From Sediminimonas sp. (GTDB lineage: Bacteria; Pseudomonadota; Alphaproteobacteria; Rhodobacterales; Rhodobacteraceae): a stretch of DNA of 64,000 bases. The first letter of the stretch is position 1, and every line of letters starts with the position of its first letter. Made by a program: the position numbers and the translations under genes. Below the pieces are notes generated by a model. It worked only from the letters and a program-made list of their open reading frames with translations, searched no databases and had not been told where the DNA came from. The stretch is taken from the NCBI RefSeq assembly GCF_024637375.1, contig NZ_JAGXFK010000087.1, positions 1 through 64,000 of the forward strand, given 5' to 3'. Of this stretch, positions 35,339 through 44,620 are shown piece after piece.

Positions 35339-36334
35339 ATGACACTGGGATCGAAAATCGCCTGGGACGACACGGTGCTGCCGTTCCAGTTGGACAAAGC
35401 GGACATTCGTGGCCGCCTGGTCCGCCTCGATGGGGTGCTGGACGGGGTGCTCCGACAGCACGCCTACCCGCCCCAGATCGAGGCGCTGGTGGCCGAGATG
35501 ACCCTGCTTACGGCGCTGATCGGCCAGACCATCAAGCTGCGCTGGAAATTGTCGCTGCAGGTGCAGTCGAAAGGCGCGGTGCGGATGATCGCCACCGATT
35601 ACTTCGCCCCCACGCAAGACGGCGAGCCGGCGCGCATCCGCGCCTATGCCAGCTTCGACGCGGACAGGCTCACCGCCGAGCCCGCGTTCAGCCAGATCGG
35701 CGAAGGCTATTTCGCCATCCTTCTGGACCAGGGACGCGGCACGACGCCCTACCAGGGCCTGACGCCGCTGGCGGGCAATTCGCTCGCCGCCTGTGCCGAG
35801 GCCTATTTCGCCCAGTCCGAACAACTGCCGACACGCTTTGCGCTGAGCTTCGGCAAGTCCAGCGAACCGGGGGTGCCCGAATGCTGGCGCGCCGGCGGGA
35901 TGATGCTGCAGCACATGCCCCAGGCGTCGCCCGGTGCCGACCAAGGCGCGAGCGGCGCGGCGGGGCTCATGCATGCACGCGACCTGGTGTCGGGCGACAA
36001 TGCGGAGAACTGGACCCGCGTGAACCTGCTGCTCGATACGGTGGACGACCTGGAGCTGATCGGGCCACGCCTGGCGCCGACCGACCTGCTGGTGCGGCTG
36101 TTCCACGAGGAGCGCCCGCGCGTCTTCGCGACACAGCCGGTACGCTTCGGCTGCACCTGTTCCGAAGCGCGCGTGCGCAGCAGCCTGTCGATCTACTTGG
36201 CGCGCGACATTGCGCACATGACCACCGAAGGCGGGCGCGTCACGGCCGATTGCCAGTTCTGCGGCGCGCACTATGACCTTGACCCGGCGTCGCTGGGCTT
36301 CGAGGCGGGAAAGGATGCCGGTGACGCGGACTGA
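35339..36334 (+). CDS. hslO: Hsp33 family redox-regulated chaperone
   Basis: This 331-residue chaperone is activated by oxidation. The N-terminal chaperone domain includes GQTIKLRWKLSLQVQSKGAVR. The C-terminal zinc centre has CTC (in FGCTCSEARV) and CQFC (in ADCQFCGAHYDL), the four cysteines that form disulfides on activation. An AGGGG site precedes the ATG. It is the first of a run of overlapping genes: hslO, Nudix, cca. Confidence 0.95.
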   Translation: MTLGSKIAWDDTVLPFQLDKADIRGRLVRLDGVLDGVLRQHAYPPQIEALVAEMTLLTALIGQTIKLRWKLSLQVQSKGAVRMIATDYFAPTQDGEPARIRAYASFDADRLTAEPAFSQIGEGYFAILLDQGRGTTPYQGLTPLAGNSLAACAEAYFAQSEQLPTRFALSFGKSSEPGVPECWRAGGMMLQHMPQASPGADQGASGAAGLMHARDLVSGDNAENWTRVNLLLDTVDDLELIGPRLAPTDLLVRLFHEERPRVFATQPVRFGCTCSEARVRSSLSIYLARDIAHMTTEGGRVTADCQFCGAHYDLDPASLGFEAGKDAGDAD

Positions 36335-36932
36335 TCCTCTTGCACGGCTGACATCGGCGCTGGCGCAGGCGCAGGCAACAGCCCCGTCGTCGGATTTCGA
36401 CCTCAACCCGGATGTGGTATTGGCCGCCGGGCGCAAATTGCGCCCCGCCGGCGTTCTGGTGGCGCTGCGTGCGGCGGCTGACGGGCCGCGCGTGGTGCTG
36501 ACGAAACGCGCCTCGGGGCTCAAGCATCACCCCGGGCAAATCGCCTTTCCCGGCGGCAAGCAGGACCGCGATGATGCCGACCTCACCGCCACCGCGCTGC
36601 GCGAAGCACACGAGGAAATCGCGCTGGCGCCCGATGACGTGCTGGTGCTGGGCCTTTTGCCGCCCCACGAAACGGTGACGGGGTTCACGGTGACGCCGGT
36701 TCTGGCGTGGGTGGAGGATGCGTTTACCCCGGTGCCCGAGCCCGGCGAGGTGGACGAAATCTTCGAGGTGCCACTCGACCACCTGACCGATCCGGCGCGC
36801 TACAGCATTCAGTCGCGGCGCTGGCGCGGGCAAGAGCGGCGCTATTACACCGTTCCCTACGGGCCCTACTACATTTGGGGCGCGACCGCGCGCATGCTGC
36901 GCACGTTGGCAGAGGCAATGGCGAAGACATGA
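36315..36932 (+). CDS. CoA pyrophosphatase-like Nudix hydrolase
   Basis: The protein has 205 residues. The CoA-type extended Nudix region reads HHPGQIAFPGGKQDRDDADLTATALREAHEEIAL, with the family's LTKRASGLKHHPGQIAFPGG lead-in. It probably splits CoA into 3',5'-ADP and phosphopantetheine. It overlaps hslO by 20 bases and cca by ATGA, so all three are cotranscribed. GGGAAAGG precedes the ATG. Confidence 0.9.
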   Translation: MPVTRTDPLARLTSALAQAQATAPSSDFDLNPDVVLAAGRKLRPAGVLVALRAAADGPRVVLTKRASGLKHHPGQIAFPGGKQDRDDADLTATALREAHEEIALAPDDVLVLGLLPPHETVTGFTVTPVLAWVEDAFTPVPEPGEVDEIFEVPLDHLTDPARYSIQSRRWRGQERRYYTVPYGPYYIWGATARMLRTLAEAMAKT

Positions 36933-38077
36933 AGCTTTCGGCCGACTGGATCAACAGGGCGGAAACGCAGGCGGCATGCGCGGCTCTGACGCATGCCGGC
37001 CATCAGGCGTGGTTCGTGGGCGGCTGCGTGCGAAACACGCTGCTGGGCCAGCCGGTGAGCGATATCGACATCACCACCGACGCGTACCCGGAAACGGTCA
37101 TGGAACTGGCCGCGCGGGCGGGCCTGCGCGCGGTGCCTACCGGAATCGACCACGGCACCATCACAGTGATCAGCGGCCATGTCCCGCACGAGGTAACGAC
37201 CCTGCGACGCGACGTGGAAACCGACGGGCGACACGCCATCGTGGCCTATGCCGAGACCGTCGAGGAAGACGCGCACCGCCGCGACTTCACCATGAACGCG
37301 CTTTATGCCGCGCCCGACGGCACGCTTCGCGACCCCTTGGGCGGGCTGGCGGATCTGAGGGCGCAGCGGGTGCGGTTCATCGACGACCCGGAACAACGCA
37401 TCCGCGAGGATTACCTGCGCATCCTGCGCTTTTTCCGCTTTCATGCCTGGTATGGCGATGCCGACCGCGGCCCCGACGCGGACGCGCTGGCGGCCATCGC
37501 GGCCACCCTCGACGGGCTGGGTGCACTGTCGCGCGAACGCATCGGCGGCGAACTTCGCAAGTTACTGTCTGCCCCCGACCCGGCGCCGGCCGTGGCCACG
37601 ATGCGCAACCTCGGGGTTCTGGCGCGGGTTTTGCCGGGCGCGAATGACACGGCGCTCGCCCCGCTGGTGCACCTGGAGCGCGAATCGGCCACGCCAGCCA
37701 ACGCGATGCGCCGCCTTGCCGCCCTCGGCGGCGAGGGTCTTCAGGACGGGCTGCGCCTGAGCAATGCCGAGACGCGCACGCTGGCGGTACTGCGCCAGGG
37801 CATCGGCGACAGCGACGGGGCGGCGGCGCTCGGCTACCGCCACGGCGCGGCACAGGCGCGCGATATCGTGCTGTTGCGCGCGGCGATCTTGCAAACTCCG
37901 CTCGACCCGGCGGACCTTGCCGCGGTCGAGGCCGGCGCCGCGGCGGAGTTCCCGGTCAAGGCGGCCGACCTGATGCCGGCGCTGCAGGGGCCGGCCCTGG
38001 GCCGGCGTCTGAAAGAACTGGAACGTCGCTGGATCGCGTCGGGCTTTCGGCTCACGCGTGAGGAATTGCTCGGCTGA
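36929..38077 (+). CDS. cca: CCA tRNA nucleotidyltransferase / poly(A) polymerase family
   Basis: This 382-residue enzyme adds or repairs tRNA CCA ends. The head domain has FVGGCVRNTLLGQPVSDIDIT with the DxD metal site, RRDVETDGRHA and EEDAHRRDFTMNALYA. The neck has DDPEQRIREDYLRILRFFRFH. This is the class II enzyme family that also includes bacterial poly(A) polymerase. At least the tRNA-Arg of this window encodes its own CCA, so the role is likely repair. Confidence 0.92.
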   Translation: MKLSADWINRAETQAACAALTHAGHQAWFVGGCVRNTLLGQPVSDIDITTDAYPETVMELAARAGLRAVPTGIDHGTITVISGHVPHEVTTLRRDVETDGRHAIVAYAETVEEDAHRRDFTMNALYAAPDGTLRDPLGGLADLRAQRVRFIDDPEQRIREDYLRILRFFRFHAWYGDADRGPDADALAAIAATLDGLGALSRERIGGELRKLLSAPDPAPAVATMRNLGVLARVLPGANDTALAPLVHLERESATPANAMRRLAALGGEGLQDGLRLSNAETRTLAVLRQGIGDSDGAAALGYRHGAAQARDIVLLRAAILQTPLDPADLAAVEAGAAAEFPVKAADLMPALQGPALGRRLKELERRWIASGFRLTREELLG

Positions 38078-38130
38078 CAGTGGCACCGAGGCGCCGTGGG
38101 CCTGGCAGGAACAAAGGGGATCGCGACACC

Positions 38131-39348
38131 GTGGAACAGCACCGGATCAACCGACTTGGCCTGCACGGTGACGGGGTTGCCGAGGGGCCAGTCTATGCCC
38201 GGGGCGCCCTGCCCGGCGAACTGGTGGAAGGCGTGCGCGAGGGCGACCGGCTGCAACAGGTGCGCATCCTCGAGCCGTCCCCGGACCGGGTCAAGCCGCC
38301 CTGCCGCCACGCGAAGAATTGCGGCGGCTGTCAGTTGCAGCACGTCAGCAACACCTTTGTCGCGGCCTGGAAAGTCGACGTGGTTCGGCAGGCACTGGCA
38401 GCGCAGGGAATCGAGGCGCCGCTGCGCCCCATCGTGACCTCGCCGCCGGGTTCGCGCCGCCGCGCGACGCTGTCGGCGCGGCGCGGCAAATCCGGGGCAA
38501 TGGCCGGGTTTCACGCGCGCGCCTCGGATACGGTGGTGCCGATCCCCGACTGCCATCTGCTGTGCCCTGAATTGATGGCGGCGCTGCCCGTGGCCGAGGC
38601 GCTGGCACGCACGGGCGCCAGCCGCAAGGGCGAGCTGAGCGTGCAGGCGACCGCCTCGCTGGCCGGTCTGGACATCGCGGTGCGCGACGGCAAGGCACTG
38701 GACGCGCCGCTGCGCACCACGCTGGCCGAGGTGGCCGGCCAATACGCGCTTGCGCGGCTGACATGGGATGGCGAAGTCATCGCGATGCGCGCACGCCCCG
38801 AACAGGCCATCGGCCAGTGCCGGGTGACGCCGCCGCCGGGCGCCTTTCTGCAAGCCACCGCCGAGGGCGAACGCGCGTTGCAGGCCGCCGTGACCGAGGC
38901 GCTGTCGGGCGCGGATCGCGTCGTCGATCTGTTCGCGGGCTGCGGCACTTTCGCCTTGCCGCTGGCCGAAGCGGCGCGGGTGCATGCCGTCGAGGGGGAC
39001 GCCGCAATGCTGGGGGCACTGGATCACGGCTGGCGGCATGCCACCGGGCTCAAGCCCGTCACGACCGAGGCCCGCGATCTGTTCCGCCGCCCGTTGTGCG
39101 CCGACGAGTTACGCCAATTCGGTGGGGCAGTGATCGACCCGCCTCGCGCCGGAGCCGAAGCACAGACCGCCGAGCTGGCCCGCGCAGGTCCGGCCCGCGT
39201 TGCCATGGTGTCGTGCAACCCGGTGACATTCGCCCGCGACGCGCGCATAATGATTCGCGCGGGGTATCGCGTCGGTTTCGTGCAGGTGGTGGACCAGTTC
39301 CGCTGGTCCACGCATGTCGAACTGGTGGCCGGGCTGGAACCGGCGTAA
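38131..39348 (+). CDS. TrmA/RlmD family SAM-dependent RNA methyltransferase
   Basis: The protein has 405 residues. Four cysteines for a 4Fe-4S cluster are visible: Cys58, Cys64 and Cys67 (PPCRHAKNCGGCQLQH), then one in PIPDCHLLCP. The SAM motif is VVDLFAGCGTFALPLAE, and the catalytic cysteine is in MVSCNPVTFARD. The family makes 5-methyluridine in rRNA or tRNA, and the exact site is unknown. I prefer GTG at 38131, with AAAGGGGA upstream, to the GTG at 38080. Confidence 0.9.
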   Translation: MEQHRINRLGLHGDGVAEGPVYARGALPGELVEGVREGDRLQQVRILEPSPDRVKPPCRHAKNCGGCQLQHVSNTFVAAWKVDVVRQALAAQGIEAPLRPIVTSPPGSRRRATLSARRGKSGAMAGFHARASDTVVPIPDCHLLCPELMAALPVAEALARTGASRKGELSVQATASLAGLDIAVRDGKALDAPLRTTLAEVAGQYALARLTWDGEVIAMRARPEQAIGQCRVTPPPGAFLQATAEGERALQAAVTEALSGADRVVDLFAGCGTFALPLAEAARVHAVEGDAAMLGALDHGWRHATGLKPVTTEARDLFRRPLCADELRQFGGAVIDPPRAGAEAQTAELARAGPARVAMVSCNPVTFARDARIMIRAGYRVGFVQVVDQFRWSTHVELVAGLEPA

Positions 39349-39370
39349 GCGCAAGGCGCGGAGGTGTGGA

Positions 39371-39859
39371 ATGGTGCGGATTCTGACGGTTTTGATGGCG
39401 GTCGCGGCGCTGGCCGGCTGCGCCAGCAAGTTCCGCACCTATGACGGCCCCGAGGTGACCCGGCTGATCCTGCTCAAGCAGGAGCGCAAGCTGCACCTGA
39501 TGCACAACGACACGGCGCTGAAAAGCTACAACGTCGGGATGGGCTTTGCCCCCGAGGGGCACAAGCAGCAAGAGGGCGATGGCCGCACGCCCGAGGGCGA
39601 GTACCTGATCGACCGCCGCAACCCCGACAGTGAATTCCACCTGTCCATCGGTATCTCGTATCCCAACGAAGACGACATCGCCCGCGCCGAGGCGGCCGGG
39701 CGCGACCCGGGCGGCGACATTTTCATTCATGGCCGGCCCTTGCCCTACATCCTGGGCGGGCGCGACTGGACGGCGGGCTGTGTCTCGGTCAGCAACCGCG
39801 AAATAGAAGATATCTACGCGATGGTGCGCAACGACACGCCGATAACTATTCTGCCGTGA
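39371..39859 (+). CDS. L,D-transpeptidase lipoprotein
   Basis: The protein has 162 residues. A signal peptide with lipobox LAGC (Cys17) makes it a lipoprotein. The YkuD-type catalytic domain has IFIHGRPLP and the nucleophile Cys in WTAGCVSVSNREIEDIY. It would cross-link or attach proteins to peptidoglycan in the periplasm; several YafK-like relatives cleave such links instead. A GGAGGTG site is near the ATG. The CAP-domain gene is convergent and overlaps by 14 bases. Confidence 0.9.
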   Translation: MVRILTVLMAVAALAGCASKFRTYDGPEVTRLILLKQERKLHLMHNDTALKSYNVGMGFAPEGHKQQEGDGRTPEGEYLIDRRNPDSEFHLSIGISYPNEDDIARAEAAGRDPGGDIFIHGRPLPYILGGRDWTAGCVSVSNREIEDIYAMVRNDTPITILP

Positions 39860-40400
39860 CTTGTTCCTGCGTGCCCTGCGACCCGTCGCCGGTGATCAGC
39901 GTCCACCATATCTTGCCGTTGGGTTCCTGATACCAGGCAAAGCCCAGGTCGGTGGCCTGCCTGTTGGTAATCACGCGCCGGGTACTGCGTTCTTCCATCC
40001 AGGCCGACAGGGTCTGCAATTCGGTTTCGTAGGTCTCGGAAATGTTCTCGCCCAGGAACACGCCATCATAGCCACTGCGCTGGACCCGGTTGATGGGCGA
40101 CGACCCGTCCGACCCGAAATGCCACGGCCGGTTCTGGCGGGACATGTCGCGCGAATGCGTCTCGGCCGCGGCGTTGAGCCGTGCGTTCAGCTTCAGTGGC
40201 CGTGCGCCCGCGGCCTCGCGCAGCGAATTCACCGCATCCAGCATGCGAAACTGAACCTTGGACTTGTCGGCAAAACCGATCCGGTAGAGCCGCGGCAGCG
40301 GCTTGCCGTCAGATCCCATGGAGGGCGCTGACGGTTCCGGCGTCGTGCACGCGGCAAGCAGAATGGCAAGGGCACCGAAAACGGACAGAAGTCGCATCAT
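39846..40400 (-). CDS. CAP (SCP/PR1) domain lipoprotein
   Basis: The protein has 184 residues. Lipobox LAAC places the modified Cys at residue 18. The CAP domain is recognisable from LNARLNAAAETHSRDMSRQ, WHFGSDGSSPINRVQRSGYDG and GENISE, ending in LGFAWYQEPNGKIWWTLITG. Its role is unknown. It sits between two L,D-transpeptidase genes, so a cell-envelope function is plausible. Confidence 0.88.
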   Translation of the reverse strand: MMRLLSVFGALAILLAACTTPEPSAPSMGSDGKPLPRLYRIGFADKSKVQFRMLDAVNSLREAAGARPLKLNARLNAAAETHSRDMSRQNRPWHFGSDGSSPINRVQRSGYDGVFLGENISETYETELQTLSAWMEERSTRRVITNRQATDLGFAWYQEPNGKIWWTLITGDGSQGTQEQVTAE

Positions 40401-40577
40401 GAGAAGGATCCAGAATAATTTCGTACCTGCTTACAGCGGCGCGTGGCGATTTTCAAACGCACATCCGCGTGAGAAGAGGTTTCTGACATCGGTTTGATTT
40501 GCGAGTGCTGCATTCAAGCCATATATCTAGAACCGGATTACCTGATCCGATGGTTTGTGGAGTTGTGGAGCAGCAAG

Positions 40578-41183
40578 ATGAAGAAACCCGGTTTGACACG
40601 TTTTTCGCGAAGGGCCTTCGTCATGGGCAGCTCGGCCTTCGCCGCCGCACCGGTGCTTGCGCAACAAGCACCCACGGGGCCTGACACCGTCGAGACGGAA
40701 GAAGCCCTGTCGCCGAGCGTCCGCCGGAACATATCGTCGTTCCGCGCGCTTGATTGGCGGCCCTATTTCACCAACCTGCGCAATGGCGCGATCCTTGTCG
40801 ATGTGGATTCGCGCGCGCTGCATTTCTGGTCGGAAGATGAGAGCATCTACAAACTCTATCCCTCCAGCGTGCCGCTCACCGAGGATCTGACGCGCCGCGG
40901 CCGCACCCGCGTGGTGCGCAAGGTCGAAGGCCCCTCATGGCGGCCCACCCCGGCAATGAAGCGGCGCAACCCCGAATGGCCCGACTACGTGCCGCCCGGC
41001 CCGGAAAACCCTCTCGGAACACACGCGCTGTACCTGAGTTGGACGTATTACCGCATCCACGGCACCCACGACACGCGCAAGATCGGTCGGCGTTCGTCGA
41101 ACGGCTGCATCGGCCTTTACAACGAACATATCCAGGAATTGTTCAAGCTGACGAAAGTGGGCACCCAAGTGTTGCTTATTTGA
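40578..41183 (+). CDS. L,D-transpeptidase with Tat signal
   Basis: The protein has 201 residues. A twin-arginine signal peptide (SRRAFVMGSSAFAAAPVLAQ) exports it. The YkuD catalytic motif is complete: YYRIHGTHDTRKIGRRSSNGCIGLYNEHIQEL with His and Cys. It is the ErfK/YbiS-like type that forms 3-3 cross-links or anchors proteins to peptidoglycan. GGAG precedes the ATG at 40578. An upstream in-frame ATG at 40494 would bury the Tat motif and is less likely. Confidence 0.9.
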   Translation: MKKPGLTRFSRRAFVMGSSAFAAAPVLAQQAPTGPDTVETEEALSPSVRRNISSFRALDWRPYFTNLRNGAILVDVDSRALHFWSEDESIYKLYPSSVPLTEDLTRRGRTRVVRKVEGPSWRPTPAMKRRNPEWPDYVPPGPENPLGTHALYLSWTYYRIHGTHDTRKIGRRSSNGCIGLYNEHIQELFKLTKVGTQVLLI

Positions 41184-41324
41184 CCACATCGCAATCGTTT
41201 GCGCGCCGGCACCGTCAACTTGGGTTTGCATTTTTGCGACATTACTGCTTAGACAGACTCACGAGGTAAGTCTTGGGTGCCTGCCGCAAATGTATTGTCG
41301 GTAGGCGAATTTCTGGAGGATAAC

Positions 41325-41507
41325 ATGAAGAAACTCGTTCTCGCTGCTGCTCTTTCCGCCGCTGCATCGACCGCTTTTGCCGGGAGCTATGCCGAGCCCG
41401 TCGTCGAAGCGCCGGTTATCGTGGAAGAGACCGCCAGCTCCTCGGCCGGCAACGTTCTGGTGCCGCTGATCCTGCTGGCCGCAATCGCCGTCGTCGTTTC
41501 TCACTGA
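41325..41507 (+). CDS. Small exported membrane-anchored protein (60 aa)
   Basis: The protein has 60 residues. A signal peptide (cleavage after STAFA) is followed by an acidic stretch (EPVVEAPVIVEE) and a C-terminal membrane helix (VLVPLILLAAIAVVVS). GGAGGA lies ideally before the ATG, and a strong terminator lies 30 bases downstream, so this is a free-standing and probably well-expressed gene. Similar short proteins occur in Rhodobacterales. The function is unknown. Confidence 0.8.
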   Translation: MKKLVLAAALSAAASTAFAGSYAEPVVEAPVIVEETASSSAGNVLVPLILLAAIAVVVSH

Positions 41508-41536
41508 TCGCACGACTGCAAGACCATGAAACCTGG

Positions 41537-41573
41537 AAAGGCGGTGGACGTGTTCCACCGCCTTTTCTTTTTC
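41537..41573 (+). terminator. Intrinsic terminator of the 60-residue gene
   Basis: A 12-bp perfect stem (aaaggcggtgga / tccaccgccttt) with a 5-base loop is followed by a T-rich run (ttttctttttc). It may also serve hemH weakly from the other side. Confidence 0.9.
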
Positions 41574-41607
41574 CGGCTCCGCCAGGCCCCAGGCCCGCTG
41601 TGCCGCG

Positions 41608-42672
41608 TCAGTCGATCCAGCCCTTGAGGTTCTCGTCGATCACGGCACTCAGCGCCTTGATGTGGGCCGGGGTATCGTTGAGGCACGGGATGTAGGTGAA
41701 CTGTTCGCCGCCCGCTTCTTCGAAACTTTCGCGGATTTCCTCGTTGATTTCTTCCAGCGTCTCGATGCAATCGGCGGAAAAGGCTGGTGCAATGACGGCG
41801 ATCTTCTTTTTTCCGTCCTCTTTCGCCAGCCGCGCGACCTCGTCCACGGTATAGGGCTTGAGCCATTCCTCGGGGCCGAACACCGACTGGAACGTGGTGG
41901 TGATCCGGGTCTCGTCCCAGCCCAGCCGCTCGCGCAAGAGGCGCGTCGTTTTCTGGCACTGGCAGTGATACGGATCGCCCTGCATCAGGTAGCGCCTAGG
42001 CATGCCATGATAGGACACCACCAGGATGTCGGGCCGCGCGGCGACGTCGGCATAGGCTTTCTCGACCGATTCCGCCAGCGCCTCGATGTACAACGGATGC
42101 TCGAAATACGGCGCGACCGTGCGCGCGGTCGGCTGCCATGTCTCCTGCATGAGAGCCTTGAAGAACGCATCGTTCGCCGTGGCCGAGGTAGCGCCGGCAT
42201 AGTGTGGGTAAAGCGGGAAAAACAGGATCCTGGTGCATCCCGCCTCGACCATTGCGCGCACTTTCGAGCGGGTCGAAGGGTTGCCGTAGCGCATGCAGAA
42301 ATCCACCATCACGCTATTGCCGTGGCGGGCCTGCATTTCCTTGGCGATTGCCGCGGTCTGATTCTTGGTGATGGTCATCAAAGGGCTTTCGCCCCTGTCC
42401 TCGTTCCAGATCGACTTGTAAGCGGCGCCGCTGGTGAAGGGGCGCTTGGTAAGGATGACAAGCTGCAATAACGGCTGCCATTTCCACGGGCTGTAGTCGA
42501 TCACCCGGCGATCCGACAGGAACTCGTTCAGGTAGCGGCGCATCGACCAGTAATCGTAGTTGTCGGGGGTGCCGAGATTGGCCAGCAGCACGCCGATCTT
42601 CTGCGGCTTGATCGCCGGATGATCGGCCGGGGCGTGCGCGGGGCGCGTTGCGGTATCGGTGGCGTGCGGCAT
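41608..42672 (-). CDS. hemH: Ferrochelatase
   Basis: The enzyme inserts ferrous iron into protoporphyrin IX in the last step of haem synthesis. It has 354 residues. The conserved VLLANLGTP starts the fold. Catalytic His is in VVSYHGMP, with DPYHCQCQKTTRLL and FSADCIETLEEI following. Acidic GEQFTYIPCLND is near the end. An N-terminal extension of about 25 residues precedes the domain. Confidence 0.96.
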   Translation of the reverse strand: MPHATDTATRPAHAPADHPAIKPQKIGVLLANLGTPDNYDYWSMRRYLNEFLSDRRVIDYSPWKWQPLLQLVILTKRPFTSGAAYKSIWNEDRGESPLMTITKNQTAAIAKEMQARHGNSVMVDFCMRYGNPSTRSKVRAMVEAGCTRILFFPLYPHYAGATSATANDAFFKALMQETWQPTARTVAPYFEHPLYIEALAESVEKAYADVAARPDILVVSYHGMPRRYLMQGDPYHCQCQKTTRLLRERLGWDETRITTTFQSVFGPEEWLKPYTVDEVARLAKEDGKKKIAVIAPAFSADCIETLEEINEEIRESFEEAGGEQFTYIPCLNDTPAHIKALSAVIDENLKGWID

Positions 42673-42752
42673 CTGGCGGCTCCCAATTGACTACTTCGGC
42701 GCGGCGATTTCGGCGCATATCTGCGGCTGACATAACGGGTGATCCGCGCACG

Positions 42753-43574
42753 TCAATCTGCAAGGGGCTTTTCGACGCTGCCCAGGGCATCGGCCAACCG
42801 CGCGGTGGCCGAGCCTGGCCGCAACGGTTTGGGCTGGCTATCGTCGGGGGCCCATCCGGTGAGAAACATCAGCTCGAACGTGGCCGGGATGCGCCCGTCC
42901 GCGCCGGCATGGGTTTCGGCATAAAGATCGGCGGCGATGCGCAGGACCGCCGGCCGCGTCGGCCGGCGCATGCGCTGCGCCAGCGCGTTGCCCTCGCCCA
43001 TGGCGCGCAGATCGTGCATCAGGTGAAAGGCATCGCGGTAACTGGCACTGAGCGGCACCGAATCGGCCACCGGCAGCGCAAGTCCCGCCCGTTGCAACAA
43101 TGCACCCAGGTCGCGGATGTCCCCCATCGGCAGAACACGGGGGGAAAGCCCCCCCGTCACCCGCGATTCGGCGCTGGCAAGGGCGGCGCGCAGCTCTTGC
43201 AGGGTATCGCCGCCGAACAGCACCGCCAGCAACAGGCCGTCGGGTTGCAGCGCCCGCCGGCACTGGATCAACTGCCCGACCGGGTCGTCGGCCCAGTGCA
43301 GCGCCATCGCGTGAATGACCAGGTCGTGCGCTCCTTGCTCAAGCGCCAACACCTCGTCGTCGCCGACAACGCGCGCCTGCGGGTACTGCTCTGCCCAGAA
43401 CGTGGCGTCACCGGTCACGACGGCGGGCTTGGTAAAGGCTCTGTTAACCATTTCCAGCCGAAACTGGAGTTCCTCCAGCGCGCTTTGCTGGAGGAACCGC
43501 GCGGGCGCGCGGGCGGCTCGGGTGCGGTTGCGCATCAGCGCGGCGCGGTCGGTCAGGCGGGGGGCGTCTGTCAT
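42753..43574 (-). CDS. Methyltransferase-type protein (BioC/NDUFAF5-like)
   Basis: The protein has 273 residues in the SAM-dependent methyltransferase fold, with HDLVIHAMALHWADDPVGQLIQ and LQPDGLLLAVLFGGDTLQELR. These segments resemble NDUFAF5-like alphaproteobacterial homologues, which act in complex I assembly as hydroxylases of an Arg. The glycine-rich SAM loop is degenerate here, so activity is uncertain. The start at 43574 lies 24 bases from the divergent comF start. Confidence 0.8.
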   Translation of the reverse strand: MTDAPRLTDRAALMRNRTRAARAPARFLQQSALEELQFRLEMVNRAFTKPAVVTGDATFWAEQYPQARVVGDDEVLALEQGAHDLVIHAMALHWADDPVGQLIQCRRALQPDGLLLAVLFGGDTLQELRAALASAESRVTGGLSPRVLPMGDIRDLGALLQRAGLALPVADSVPLSASYRDAFHLMHDLRAMGEGNALAQRMRRPTRPAVLRIAADLYAETHAGADGRIPATFELMFLTGWAPDDSQPKPLRPGSATARLADALGSVEKPLAD

Positions 43575-43598
43575 GACTGCCAAGATAGGGGGCTGCGC

Positions 43599-44321
43599 AT
43601 GGAGTTTCAAACCGCGTTGCGCGTGCTCTACCCGGCGCGATGCCTGTCCTGCGGCGTGCAGGTGGACAGCGACTTCGGCCTATGCGGCGCGTGCTGGCGC
43701 GATACCCCCTTCGTCGGTGGACTGGTCTGCGACACCTGCGGCGTGCCGTTGCCCGGCGAGGCAGGCGAGGCGCCGGTTCTGTGCGACGATTGCATGGCCA
43801 TGCCGCGCCCCTGGGCCCAGGGGCGCGCGGCGCTTCTTTACCGCGACAATGCCCGCAAGATGATCCTTGGGCTCAAACACGGCGACCGGCAGGATATCGC
43901 CCGCCCGGCAGCCCTGTGGATGGCCCGCGCGGCGCGGCCCATGCTTGCCCCCGACATGCTGATCGCGCCTGTGCCGCTGCACTGGACACGGATGCTCAGG
44001 CGACGTTTCAACCAGGCGGCACTGCTGGCGCATCACCTGGGCCGGCAGACCGGCCTGCCGGTGTGCCCCGATCTGCTGCACCGACGCCGCCGCACGCGGC
44101 CGTTGGAGGGCGTCGACCGCGCAGCGCGTTTCGGCCTGCTGGCCGACGCGATCACGGTTCACCCGCGCCGCGCCGCGCGCCTGCAGGGACGGCCGGTGCT
44201 GATCGTGGACGACGTAATGACCAGCGGCGCGACACTGGCTGCGGCCACCGATGCCTGCCTCGCGGGCGGGGCCGCGCACGTTTGCGTCATGACACTGGCG
44301 CGCGTTGCAAAGCATGCCTAA
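43599..44321 (+). CDS. ComF family phosphoribosyltransferase-like protein
   Basis: The protein has 240 residues. An N-terminal zinc finger (CLSCGVQVDSDFGLCGAC, then CDTCG and CDDC) is followed by a phosphoribosyltransferase fold with the PRPP loop VLIVDDVMTSGAT. ComF proteins act in DNA uptake or recombination by an unclear mechanism. The gene is complete and precedes grxC on the same strand. Confidence 0.92.
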   Translation: MEFQTALRVLYPARCLSCGVQVDSDFGLCGACWRDTPFVGGLVCDTCGVPLPGEAGEAPVLCDDCMAMPRPWAQGRAALLYRDNARKMILGLKHGDRQDIARPAALWMARAARPMLAPDMLIAPVPLHWTRMLRRRFNQAALLAHHLGRQTGLPVCPDLLHRRRRTRPLEGVDRAARFGLLADAITVHPRRAARLQGRPVLIVDDVMTSGATLAAATDACLAGGAAHVCVMTLARVAKHA

Positions 44322-44357
44322 ATCCGCGACAAACACGGAAACGAAAGGAATTCACGT

Positions 44358-44615
44358 ATGCAACCGGTCGAGATTTACACATCGCCCCTGTGTGGCTTTT
44401 GCCATGCGGCCAAGCGGCTGCTGAAGCAGAAAGGCGTCAGCTATTCCGAGGTCAACGTCTGGGCCGACCCGGCGCGCAAGCCCGAGATGATCCAGCGTGC
44501 AAATGGCGGGCGGACGGTGCCACAGATCTTTGTTGGCGACACCCATGTGGGCGGCTGCGACGAGTTATATGCGCTGGAAAAGGCTGGCAAGCTCGACGCG
44601 CTGCTGGCCGGGTGA
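44358..44615 (+). CDS. grxC: Glutaredoxin 3
   Basis: An 85-residue dithiol glutaredoxin. The active site is CGFC (Cys12, Cys15) rather than the usual CPYC. Glutathione-binding TVPQIFVGDTHVGGCDEL is intact. It reduces disulfides and glutathionylated proteins. The next gene starts at or just after its stop. Confidence 0.94.
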   Translation: MQPVEIYTSPLCGFCHAAKRLLKQKGVSYSEVNVWADPARKPEMIQRANGGRTVPQIFVGDTHVGGCDELYALEKAGKLDALLAG

Positions 44616-44620
44616 GCGGC

